Source of the DNA: Symsagittifera roscoffensis
Lineage: Eukaryota; Xenacoelomorpha; Acoela; Convolutidae
NCBI RefSeq assembly: GCF_963678635.1
Contig: NC_087064.1
Span: 2,543,926-2,603,925, forward strand
DNA length: 60,000 nt
Reading direction: 5' to 3'
The translations under genes and the position numbers were made by a program. Of this stretch, positions 22,926 to 32,816 are shown one piece after another. The notes below the pieces were generated by a model. The model was given only the letters and a program-made list of their open reading frames with translations. It searched no databases and was not told the DNA's origin. Every line of letters begins with the position of its first letter. The first letter of the stretch is position 1.

Positions 22926-24200
22926 TTATTCTTTTTTAACATCATGACCGGCAGAACCGTTAACGAGCACTCCGCGCCGAGCGGATGCTCACATTAACGC
23001 CCTTAATAGGCCTAAACCGCCGGGGCGGAAGGGTAGTTCGGAACGCGGAGGCCTTCCGAATTGCCGTGAATAGTTTTTTAACCTAGTTAAGACCGAAAAT
23101 TCACGAACCAGGAAGGGTGGGGGGATCGGCCGTCCCCTCGTCCCCTGAGCGGTTGGTGACCAAAAACACTTAAAGATATAAGTAAAACCAAACAAAAAGT
23201 AGTATAGTACCCAAGAAAAACAAAAAAACATAAAAAAATAACCGAAAAAACCAAAAACAGTAAAAAAAAGTAAAAAATCAGTAGAAATCATCCCCCCAGA
23301 CAAGATGTGATTCAACCCCCCCGTTTGTTGTTGATAGATATATTGTTGTTACAGGCATTTATATCAGTCAGGATCGTTACGATCAATTTTGTGGCCCGTT
23401 TGTGAGGCTTGTACTGTAGGGTTATTTGAGCATTTAAGCACGTTAATGATAAATTGCGCCCAATCCGGAAGGGTCAGCTGATTTGCGCTCGATTCGGAAG
23501 GGTCCGGGGTGAAGACCGATCCGGCAAGCAGTACAGGGAACAACAGGAAGAGGCTCAACGACAACTACAATCGACTGTTGGGTATCGTTAACAAGTTTTG
23601 TATCCCTTTTGGTACAAAAAGTAAGGTAGTAATCTGTGGGGGGCTCGACAGTGCTGCACTGTAGTGACCCTTCACCGAACTGCGAATATCCGAGTTAAGC
23701 ACCTTAATTCGGATAATAAACAAACCCGGAGGGGTATAGTATTACTAATATTATTATTCATATAGCCTATATTAATAGTCATATATCGTTTTTCAGTGAA
23801 AAACAACGAAAACAGACCGGTTTTTAGGGTCAAAATAGCGATATTTTGATCCCCCCACAAGTCGCGATTTTTGAGATATCGATATTTTTTGAAACGGAAA
23901 AAAGCGCTAAGTTAGTGTGTTACATCGAAACTGCACTACTGTAATAAGTAGAACCGGTTAACTTTAGTTCGGAAGTGGTTAAAACTAGTTTGGTACCAAA
24001 AACCAAATTTTCCCAAATTTTGATAGTAAGAAACACTAAAAATTTAGAAAATTTTTTGAAATTTTTGAGGTAGGACAGTAAAAATAGTTGTTCGGACAAC
24101 GTCCACTAGTGAATCTACAAGTCTTAAAATCCGCTACCCGAAAGCCTTCCGGGTTGCAGAGAAATCGAACATAACGTGTTTGATTTGGTGGATTCATCAA

Positions 24201-25095
24201 TCCGGAGGGGTCCAGGTAGCATAGTTTTTCGCAAAATTTTTCTACAATAGCGTTTTAGATCGGGTTTTTTGAATTGAACTAGAAGAGTATAGGCCTTCTG
24301 AGCTCGGATCAATAATTTTTAGGTCGAAAGGACCAGATTTGCGGAAAAAGTTAGGCGGAACCTATAAGAGAGAAAATTTTTTGAGTTCGAAAAAAAGATG
24401 TTTTGGTTAATAACTTTGGAACTACTGATCATATCGAGTTGATCTTGGTACCAATAGATCAGAAATTAGCTGAGCTTACTAATAGGATCAGAAATTTTTC
24501 GGAAAAGCGAGAGAGAAAATTTTTTGAGATTGTTTTTAGCAAATTACACAAATCCGGAGGGGTACACCCTTCACGTTTTATAAATTTTTCTGAAAAACCC
24601 TTATACCCCTACCAAAAGTTGATAGCGATTGAACTAAGTAACTTAGGACAGTTCTAGACAAAAAGGGAGGGCTGAAGGCACAAGACAACCATAATAGAGT
24701 CGAAATTAGGCAAGTGTTAAGACCCTTCACCGTTAGTGTGAATTGTCAAATAAGTGCCTTAACTTCAATCCGGAGGGGTCTAGGAAAGGATCCTATACCC
24801 TTCCCAGTTAATTCAAACAGCATAAGAGCAACGCAGAACGTATCCGGAGGGGTATAAGCTGAAATTAAGAAAACTACGAAAAGCTACTTTGACAGAGCTA
24901 AGGGCTCCGAATCCGGAGGGGTCTACTTTCCACGAAACCGGAGGGGTCCGAATCCGGAGGGGTCTAATAGTTGCTAATTCGGAGGGGTCCAAATCCGGAG
25001 GGGTCTACTATTAACTAACTCGGAGGGGTCCCAATCCGGAGGGGTCCATATTCTGACAGTCCGGAAGGGTCCTATTTGTGCCAATCCGGAGGGGT
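24201..25095 (+). repeat. YCGGARGGGT motif array in element B leader
   Basis: At least 13 near-identical copies of (C/T)CGGAGGGGT, usually preceded by AAT and followed by C or A. Nine of them lie between 24910 and 25095, spaced about 15-26 nt. One copy reads CCGGAAGGGT (25061), the form found in the LTR (about 22401) and the first part of the leader. Spacers are not repeated. Confidence 0.8.
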
Positions 25096-25329
25096 ATTAT
25101 TTTATTAAGGACTTAGGTAAACGAAAGAAAGACCAAAAAGCGAGAGGTATTAGGTTATTAATAAACAGGCTAGGTATCAGTGACTGCACTGGTAACTTGC
25201 CTCTCAAAAAGAACCAGACTAATACAAAACAGGTCCGAACTCGGATATTCGCGACACTAAGTCTAAATTAGAAAGAGCGTGACTCATTGGTGTGGATTGA
25301 AACATAATACGTTTTTGGGAAAAGTGACT

Positions 25330-25495
25330 GCCCTGAGGATTTTAGTAGGTCTAGCTCGGGCAGTCCGAAGGCAGATAGGTAACACAATACTCGGTGGGTG
25401 CAATAGACGCCCACTTGAGAAAATAACTGCCTTCAAAGTTTTGTCTGTTTGGTGCAGCACCAAGCAGGGAAAGCTTTTTCTTTAAAAGACAGGTT
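25330..25495 (+). ncRNA. Folded leader RNA module, element B
   Basis: Stem 1 is TGCCCTGAG with CTCGGGCA. Stem 2 is GAAGGCAG with CTGCCTTC, perfect over 8 bp, enclosing a hairpin with GTGGGTG and CGCCCAC arms. Stem 3 is TTGGT with ACCAA. A U-rich CTTTT/AAAAG hairpin follows. The architecture matches both element A copies with different pairing bases. It lies about 380 nt before the gag ATG. Confidence 0.65.
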
Positions 25496-25875
25496 CGACT
25501 ATTGTACTGCGACCGACTAAGAGTACAAGACACATACGTTTTTTTTATATACATTCATATTGTGTCAATATATATATTTTTTTTGTTTTTGATTTTAAAT
25601 CAACCTAAACTGTGCTTGATTGGGTAGTGACTACACTATCTTTTAAATTGACTGATAACATCATATTGTGCTAGTTTCCAGATCTTTGGACCGATAATGG
25701 GCTAGTGTGAATAAATTTTATACATACTGTACTCTGACAACATACAGGGATTCGTGGTCACTATTTAATAGAATCTGGTGAAATTTATTGTGTTGTGTCA
25801 TTATTATTGTTAATAAAACTATAAGGTCTCTAACAATTGAGTCAAGAGTAGGCATAGGAAAGTGACAAATAAAGA

Positions 25876-28800
25876 ATGAGTTTAGACAAGTCAAGGATAC
25901 CAAAACGAGGTAATAGCTCTAGGAAATTCATACCTGAAAAGCAAAGAAAAACGATGACCGATCCTTTTGTGGATTGGATCAAGCGAACCCGGTCCGATAA
26001 AAAGGGGACGGTTTCAGGCAGAATGGTTGAAACGAGAAGTCAGAAGACCTCAGAAGAGCGAAGAGAATTATTAGAAGTGGAGGTCAATACGGACCATACC
26101 ATGAACGACAACCAGGGAGTAAATGGACTGGAAGGGAGAGGCAGAAGGCTGGCGAGTGAATCTACTCCGGTAGAACAAGGCCATGATTTTGCCACTTCCA
26201 CCGGGACGTTGGATCGAGAGGAGATGTCGGAACTGTCCGACATCTCAACTGAAGTAACGGCGACTAGAAGATCTCCGACAGACAACACTATGATGGCAGG
26301 CGGAACGGGGAAACAAACAACGTCATCATCATTCTCAGAAAGAATGAAGAACACCTTCGGAAACATCTTTCCATTCAGCATGGGAGGAGGAGCAGGAAAT
26401 GACGGTGAATCCCAGGAGGAAGAGGATGAAGAGGAGCAAGGGGACTTTGGATCTCAAGTCAGTCTCAATAGTTCGATCCAGGAGAGTGAGGCACACGTCG
26501 GAAGAGAGACTGGAACCATGGATAAATTTGGTGTAGTGACAACGATAAGCAAAGAGGCAAACACACCGGGCCAGTCGAAGGACTTCGCGATTAGGACAAG
26601 TTCGGAGCCACAACCTGAAGAGAGTAGAACCAGATGGCTTGGCAACGCGTTAGCGGATCCTGAAATAGATAATGAAAAGACGTCAAGACAGAGAGTCAAG
26701 GCCCGGATCTCGACCAGCACGAAGCTACCTGGGACCGACAGAGTTACACCACCACTAGTGACGCCACTCATGGATAACGGGGCAGCACTAGAGGAAGCCT
26801 TAAACAACATAGTGGGCAGTTTAGGAGAACAAAATGAACAGATGTCGATAAGGATGAGTGAACTAGAAAGAGCAGTTCACATTGAAAGAGAAAGTCTGCG
26901 GGAAGAAATAAACCGCAACAGACAAGAAGTTGACAGAAGCGAAAAACGCTTGAAAGAAAGAACGGACGAACATATGACGAGGAACTTGTCGCGAATGACA
27001 AGAGAAGCGGAACAGAGGGAGTTACGCTTAAGAGCCGATATGGAGAAGTTAAGAATTCAGCAAGAGCAGTCTCTTGGGTCTCTTGACACAAAGATAGACG
27101 CGATGATGGAGAGGCGAACGCAGGCTATCATGGATAGGTTGGACGGGCTACTAAGCAGCAAGAGTGGACCAAAAGAAGGAGAGCCGAACTCGGGAGGTCC
27201 CAACAGGGAACCGAGGGTGAAATTCAATGAACATCAAAGGAGGAAGACAAATGGATCCACTAGAGGCAGGGGCAGTTCATCAGGCTATGCCACAAGGGGT
27301 AATACAGCATGGGGCCCGAACAGTAGAGCAAGTTCGACGGGGAACAGACAAACCTCGAACGAACGACCAACGCAAAGCACACATGCGACCGGGAGAAGCG
27401 ATTCTGGCAACATGGGGCATACAAGCCCGAGGAGGAGTCACATGGGCCAAGCGGGAAACGCTCATGGTGATTCGGATTGTAGGGATGCACCGCACACAGA
27501 GCCTTCGACAAGGGGTGAGGACACTCAGGCGGGACACTCAAGGGATGCTACGGCAATGGCCACAGCATTTGAACCCCTGAACAGGTCTTTGGAGACATTC
27601 CTGACGCGGTTATCTAGAACCAATGAACGCAGTGAAAAGTCCAGAAGAGTCTTTAAGAAACCAAGATGCTACAAAGACGAATCTGATGGCTGTATTGATA
27701 CCTGGATAGAGGTAATGAAGCTGCATTTCGAGGAAGAAGACTTGTCTGAGAGACAGGAATGCAGCGCGCTCACTAGCAACTTAGAAGGGACAGCCCTGAA
27801 CTGTGTCATGGCCAAGAAACAGTATCAACGTGACACTGCTGAGAAAATCTTCGAAATTTTATTAAACCGTTTCGGATCAGGGGTGCAGGGGCACCAGGCG
27901 ATGATGCGCTTCGAGAAACGGAGGCAGCGGGAAGATGAAACTATAGACAAGTTTCTCGATGATTTGGAAATGCTGAGAAGACGCAGCCAACCGGATGAGT
28001 CAAATCGAAGGATGAACCTGGCCGTAGCCTCAAAATTCATCGATGGTGTGAAAAACGATGAACTTCGTACGATGCTAGCAACGCATTACACACCACTATC
28101 AACTAATGCGCCAACACCGGAGGAGTTGAGACTCAAATCGAAAGAGTATCTATTGCTGAAACCTCCTTCGAGATCTGGATATTACAAGAACAATTATGGC
28201 AATTTTAACAACGGACCAGCGAACCAAGGGAACAATTGGTACAAACCGAGGGACGATATGGACAAGAGACGCTCTTGTGCTAATTGTAGTTCAACAGACC
28301 ATCATGTGTCAGCATGCCCAGCTTATAAACAAGGCATGAAAGCAATAGGCTTTAGCCTCGAGGACGAAGATGCGTCAGAGTTGGAACATGAGGATTTCAT
28401 GAGAGGAGTAATTGCGAAATTCGGCCCGAGGTGTTTCTTTTGCAACTTGGAAGGTCATTTTAAATCAGACTGTCCACAATTCTGGGATGCAGTGGCAGAC
28501 ATCAAGCATCCAAGGCATGAAGAAGCTTTATCAGGAGTGAAAGCAAGCAAGGCTCGACTTTTAAACGAAGCAGAGGCACGCAGGAAGGACAAACCTCAAG
28601 AGCTGGCGGCAAAGAAAATGCAAGCGGTAACAGGAGAAGCATGTGAACCGGAACCAGCAACTGCGGCCGATGACTTCAAGATCGATTACAAGGCAGCCGC
28701 AAAGGATGCTCTAAATAGAGTACAACAGGAACTGGTGACGAAAGAAATCGAACAAAAAGTGAAACTTGAACTGGAAAATGAAAAGCTTCAGGAGCAACTG

Positions 28801-30522
28801 AATACCTTCGAAGCAACGGAGTTCGAGGAGACGAAAACACCAAGCAGTTTAGATATGAAACTTAAAGTGATCTCCGGTAAGAGGTTCGGCATGGCGCCAC
28901 AGGGAAAGAAGATACAGTCGATAATCTCAGTGGCTGGACACCAGGTAATAAGAAATTTGAGTGAACCATCAGAGTTCACTTTAATGCATTTGGACACATA
29001 TGCAGATTATCTGAGGCAGGTGGAGCCACGCACTGAGTCGAGAGCTGTGCGAGCACTACTAACGACGGGTGGCCCTCGCATGAAGAAACTTCATGGACGC
29101 TACTTGGAGGTCTATGGGCCGTATCAAATAATGCTAAACGTGGATGGAATCAGCATCTACACCAGGACTTACATAACAACAGATGATGACCAAATGGGGC
29201 AGATCTATTTGGGTGAAGAGGAACTCAAAGTCCGCAGGATAGGCCATGACGCCATGATGGAACAAGACGCGGTACATATTGGATATGAAGCAGATGTGAC
29301 AGCACACCTGCTTGACACCAACGGAACAAAAATCGGAGTCACAGGGCTTCTGGACACAGGCGCGGTGGTAAGTGTGATGCCGATAAAAACCTGGGAGAGA
29401 ATGGGCTTCACGCGGGAAGATCTGATTCCTACGAATCTCCGACTAGCCGCTGCAAATCGAGGAGCTATCTACGTAGCCGGAAGAACACCGGTGACGGACC
29501 TTCACATGGGAGGACGGAACCTTTGGATGAGCTTCCTGGTGGTAGAGAATCTGGACGACGCCGACCAATTCATCTTGGGCAGAGATTTTGTCAGGAATTT
29601 TGACGTGATGATTGACTTGAACAACGGTCTAATACGGATTAGAAACCCGGACCGAAAGTATGTTAAGAGACCAATTAATAGGATAATAACAGATGAAAAT
29701 AAGGTACCAGTTTTTTTGGATAGAAAAGTAAAGTTACAACCAGGACAAGCTGTAGTAGCAATTTTTAGAATGAGAAATTTAAATTCGTTAAGTGATAGCA
29801 AACAGGTTTGCTTAGTACCGAATCCAAATAGTCAGAGTTCGGTGATTTTAGGCCGGAGCTTCTCGGTAACGCGAAACGGACTGTGTGTCAGTGTGTTGTT
29901 GAACACACTGGACACCACGGTTTCAATCCAGCGTGGAAAGAAGCTTGGTTACGCATTGCCGATGAGGACCGACTATGAAGAGACACAAAACTTGAAGAAA
30001 TATAGTGTGAAAGACTGTCCTTATCATGCCAATAAAGATAAAATTTTAAAGAGGATTGATGAATTAAAATCTATTCGTAAATTGTTTTCAATGAAATCCG
30101 AAACGGACGACGGCTTATCAAGCTGCTCGAATTTTCCGGAACGCCCCTCGTCATATGAACTAGATTCTGACAAACCGGTTTTGCCAGAAATAGAACATTT
30201 AAAAGGAAAAATAGGTGAGGGAGATTTTGAAAAATTGCGGGACCTCCTAGATCGGAACGCCGAAGTATTTTCAAAACATAAGGCGGACATCGGTTGCTGT
30301 AATTTCGTCGAACACGAAATCGAACTAGAAGAGGGCGCCGTTCCCCATAGGGAAGGCGCAAGGCGAATGACGCCACATAAATCGGAAGCGTGCCGAGCGG
30401 AAATAGAAATGTTGCTTGAATACGACATGATAGAACCCTCGAAATCACCATGGGCTTGCGGAGTAGTAATGGCGAAAAAGAAAGGGGGCAGCTTAGATTT
30501 TGTTGCGACTTTCGTTACTTGA
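25876..30522 (+). CDS. gag-pol: Element B gag-protease-RT(start) polyprotein, frame broken inside RT
   Basis: 1548 codons from ATG 25876. Residues 1-300 are low-complexity and charged; about 310-415 form a coiled coil; about 605-770 are the retrotransposon Gag capsid-like region; zinc knuckles (CX2CX4HX4C) are at about 801-814 and 853-866. The aspartic protease has DTGA at about 1160, and the first RT blocks follow from about 1475. Gag and protease are in one frame with no stop or shift between them. At a GGGGG run (30484-30488) one base is missing relative to element A, so the frame leaves RT and stops at 30522, and RT continues in the frame of 30450. It probably encoded the particle, protease and polymerase functions. 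Confidence 0.92.
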   Translation: MSLDKSRIPKRGNSSRKFIPEKQRKTMTDPFVDWIKRTRSDKKGTVSGRMVETRSQKTSEERRELLEVEVNTDHTMNDNQGVNGLEGRGRRLASESTPVEQGHDFATSTGTLDREEMSELSDISTEVTATRRSPTDNTMMAGGTGKQTTSSSFSERMKNTFGNIFPFSMGGGAGNDGESQEEEDEEEQGDFGSQVSLNSSIQESEAHVGRETGTMDKFGVVTTISKEANTPGQSKDFAIRTSSEPQPEESRTRWLGNALADPEIDNEKTSRQRVKARISTSTKLPGTDRVTPPLVTPLMDNGAALEEALNNIVGSLGEQNEQMSIRMSELERAVHIERESLREEINRNRQEVDRSEKRLKERTDEHMTRNLSRMTREAEQRELRLRADMEKLRIQQEQSLGSLDTKIDAMMERRTQAIMDRLDGLLSSKSGPKEGEPNSGGPNREPRVKFNEHQRRKTNGSTRGRGSSSGYATRGNTAWGPNSRASSTGNRQTSNERPTQSTHATGRSDSGNMGHTSPRRSHMGQAGNAHGDSDCRDAPHTEPSTRGEDTQAGHSRDATAMATAFEPLNRSLETFLTRLSRTNERSEKSRRVFKKPRCYKDESDGCIDTWIEVMKLHFEEEDLSERQECSALTSNLEGTALNCVMAKKQYQRDTAEKIFEILLNRFGSGVQGHQAMMRFEKRRQREDETIDKFLDDLEMLRRRSQPDESNRRMNLAVASKFIDGVKNDELRTMLATHYTPLSTNAPTPEELRLKSKEYLLLKPPSRSGYYKNNYGNFNNGPANQGNNWYKPRDDMDKRRSCANCSSTDHHVSACPAYKQGMKAIGFSLEDEDASELEHEDFMRGVIAKFGPRCFFCNLEGHFKSDCPQFWDAVADIKHPRHEEALSGVKASKARLLNEAEARRKDKPQELAAKKMQAVTGEACEPEPATAADDFKIDYKAAAKDALNRVQQELVTKEIEQKVKLELENEKLQEQLNTFEATEFEETKTPSSLDMKLKVISGKRFGMAPQGKKIQSIISVAGHQVIRNLSEPSEFTLMHLDTYADYLRQVEPRTESRAVRALLTTGGPRMKKLHGRYLEVYGPYQIMLNVDGISIYTRTYITTDDDQMGQIYLGEEELKVRRIGHDAMMEQDAVHIGYEADVTAHLLDTNGTKIGVTGLLDTGAVVSVMPIKTWERMGFTREDLIPTNLRLAAANRGAIYVAGRTPVTDLHMGGRNLWMSFLVVENLDDADQFILGRDFVRNFDVMIDLNNGLIRIRNPDRKYVKRPINRIITDENKVPVFLDRKVKLQPGQAVVAIFRMRNLNSLSDSKQVCLVPNPNSQSSVILGRSFSVTRNGLCVSVLLNTLDTTVSIQRGKKLGYALPMRTDYEETQNLKKYSVKDCPYHANKDKILKRIDELKSIRKLFSMKSETDDGLSSCSNFPERPSSYELDSDKPVLPEIEHLKGKIGEGDFEKLRDLLDRNAEVFSKHKADIGCCNFVEHEIELEEGAVPHREGARRMTPHKSEACRAEIEMLLEYDMIEPSKSPWACGVVMAKKKGGSLDFVATFVT

Positions 30523-32795
30523 ATGCGGTAACGATTAAAGATGCGTACCCGATACCGCGAATAGACGAGAGCCTATCCAAACTTGGTGATGCAAAGTTCT
30601 TCACCACATTGGACTTGGGTTCTGCCTTCTGGCAGGTTCCTCTGCGAAAGAAGGACAGGGAGAAAACCGGATTCGCGTGCGAATTGGGGTTGTACCAGTG
30701 GAAGAGGATGCCCTTCGGCTTGTGCAATGCAACAGCAACCTTTCAAAGGCTGATGGCTCAGGCTTTGACAGGAGTGACCAAAAAGTACGGGAATCTCTTG
30801 ATGTGCTACGTGGATGACGTAGTCATAGCGACACCAACCCTGGAGGATCACATTGATCGACTCGATGAGGTCTTCGGATGTATGAAAAGAGCAGGCTTGA
30901 AATGCAAACCATCGAAATGTGAAATCCTTAGGGATTCGATCAAGTACCTGGGAAGAATGGTGGACAGGCATGGTGTGAGGCCAGATCCGGACGCAGTGGA
31001 AGCAGTGTTGACATGGAAAGCTCCGAGAACGGACACACAGCTCATGAGCTTCCTAGGGTTTGCCAATTACTACCGAGAATTCATTAAGGGATATGCGGAC
31101 AAAGTGTATCCGATGCAGAAGCTGATGCGCAACAAAGGGAAGAAGTTCGAATGGAACGATGAAGCACAAGTTGCTTTCGAGAACATAAAGCGGGAACTGT
31201 GCGAAGCGCCAGTGCTAGGCATGCCTACAGAAAAGGGCATGTATGTTCTTGACACGGACGCATCGGTGGTGGCCATCTCAGGAATCTTGCATCAAGAGCA
31301 AGAATGGAACGGAAGAACAGTTCTCCGTCCCATTGCATACGGCAGCAAGGTCCTGAGTGACACAGAGATGAAATATGGCGCACCAAAAGCAGAAATGTTT
31401 GCAGTAGTTACCTTCGTGGAGAAGTACCGTGCATACTTGGGGAGCGCTCCCTTCAAGTTACGCGTGGACAACAGAGCGTTATCCTGGTTGAAGACCTACT
31501 CGATGGATCAGAGTTATATTGGTAGATGGATAGTCAGATTGGATGGCTACCATATGATAATCGAACATAGGATGCGTGATAAACATCAGAATGCTGACAG
31601 TCTCAGCAAGAAAACTGAGTTCTATGAAAGATTGGAGCAGAAGCAGGCCAATCAGGCGGAAGTAAAGGAGGGATTCTCGTTTCTGGACGGGGAGACTTAT
31701 GAAGCGCTTCCCTTAACGAGATGGTTGGATAAGTCTGGACATCCAATTCCAGGGCATCCTGAGTTACCTGTAGAGAAGGCAGCTGAGATAAAGATCCTGT
31801 CCAAGGAGGATCCAGTCCCCTTAGATTTGTTGCTGCGCTCGAACCTGGTCCAGCAAGAACTCTCTCGCATGAATATAAACAGCCTCTCATTATTGGATAA
31901 AACGGTGCAAGTCACACCACAAGTAATGCGGATGCTGGGTGGATTGTTAGAAAGAGAAGTGACCAGAGATGACCCCGAGTGGACAGCAGCAGTGGCATCG
32001 CTAACAGTCAGTAAGAAAGTGAGGATCATGCCGTCCAGACAACAGCACGAAGAGAACAAGAGGGATTGTAGGACAATAGTTCAGCAACTAGTATCCTCAA
32101 TACCCCAAGAGATTTTAACCAGTACTTCTTACGGACGGAAAGAACAGGGGAGCAGCAAGCGAAAGAAAACCGTCACCTTTGTAGACCGGGAAAAAGAGGG
32201 TGAAGAGGTAGAACAAAATCTGCTGCAAGACTATTTGTCCGGGGAGAAGGATGAGGAGAAAAACCAGCAATCACAAGATCAACACCCGGGACAAGTGAAT
32301 TTGTCCGGGGAGTCCGAGATAGACGAGAAAATTCCTGATGAGAAACAGGACCTAGAGAACAAAGTTTTGTACGGGGAGTTCAGATGGATGCGAAGGAAAT
32401 ACGGACATGATCTGGAAGAGCGTGCAGTCTCCAGCACAACACCTTCGACGGATGATAAGTCAGAAAGCTCGAGAATGAACACCTATTCAGACAGGGATTC
32501 GACCTCGGGATCAGAACTGTCAGAACTGGCGATACACACGCTACTAGTGGAAACTCGGGCAAGAAACCTGGACAGAGAGGTGTACCAGGATCCTGACAGT
32601 GATCGCTACCTAATACCAAGCGAAAGAGTCTTTGACAACGCAGCGGATGACTTAGAAACGATAGCGGTATCGAAACGTTCGATAAGCCTGTTGCCGCAGA
32701 AAGAGGTAGTCAGGACTGATCTTCAGCCGTTTCAACAAGAAACACAACCGTTGGCGAAGATTTGGTGCGTTAAGATGGAAGAAGACACACATTAG
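30450..32795 (+). CDS. pol: Element B RT, RNase H and spacer
   Basis: It continues pol in the frame of 30450; the ATG there is incidental. RT: TTLDLGSAFWQVPLR, MPFGLCNATATFQRLM, catalytic YVDD at about residues 120-123. RNase H: LDTDAS at about 265, AEMFAVVTFVEKYRAYL, DKHQNADSLS near 380. A ~480-residue charged spacer follows with LSGEK/LSGES motifs, longer than the usual Ty3/gypsy RH-IN linker. An in-frame TAG (32793-32795) replaces a residue present in element A, and the same frame continues into the integrase. Confidence 0.92.
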   Translation: MGLRSSNGEKERGQLRFCCDFRYLNAVTIKDAYPIPRIDESLSKLGDAKFFTTLDLGSAFWQVPLRKKDREKTGFACELGLYQWKRMPFGLCNATATFQRLMAQALTGVTKKYGNLLMCYVDDVVIATPTLEDHIDRLDEVFGCMKRAGLKCKPSKCEILRDSIKYLGRMVDRHGVRPDPDAVEAVLTWKAPRTDTQLMSFLGFANYYREFIKGYADKVYPMQKLMRNKGKKFEWNDEAQVAFENIKRELCEAPVLGMPTEKGMYVLDTDASVVAISGILHQEQEWNGRTVLRPIAYGSKVLSDTEMKYGAPKAEMFAVVTFVEKYRAYLGSAPFKLRVDNRALSWLKTYSMDQSYIGRWIVRLDGYHMIIEHRMRDKHQNADSLSKKTEFYERLEQKQANQAEVKEGFSFLDGETYEALPLTRWLDKSGHPIPGHPELPVEKAAEIKILSKEDPVPLDLLLRSNLVQQELSRMNINSLSLLDKTVQVTPQVMRMLGGLLEREVTRDDPEWTAAVASLTVSKKVRIMPSRQQHEENKRDCRTIVQQLVSSIPQEILTSTSYGRKEQGSSKRKKTVTFVDREKEGEEVEQNLLQDYLSGEKDEEKNQQSQDQHPGQVNLSGESEIDEKIPDEKQDLENKVLYGEFRWMRRKYGHDLEERAVSSTTPSTDDKSESSRMNTYSDRDSTSGSELSELAIHTLLVETRARNLDREVYQDPDSDRYLIPSERVFDNAADDLETIAVSKRSISLLPQKEVVRTDLQPFQQETQPLAKIWCVKMEEDTH

Positions 32796-32816
32796 CCCAA
32801 CGAGCTGAACAGTCAG

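Larger units (their letters stand above)
22899..25875 (+). other. Element B long noncoding 5' leader
   Basis: There is no credible gene. It shares blocks with element A's leader, including the TTTTTTAACCTAGTTAAGACCGAAAATTC-type block near 23070-23100, the TTTAAGCACGTTAATG block near 23433, and GACTGTTGGGTATCGTTAA near 23572. It contains many CGGAGGGG-type motifs, one folded RNA module (25330-25495) and an AT-rich stretch (25540-25870) just before gag. Confidence 0.7.

Noticed and set aside
24201-25095. CRISPR-like array of short repeats
   Set aside because: Repeats are about 10 nt with irregular spacers, in a eukaryotic retroelement leader.
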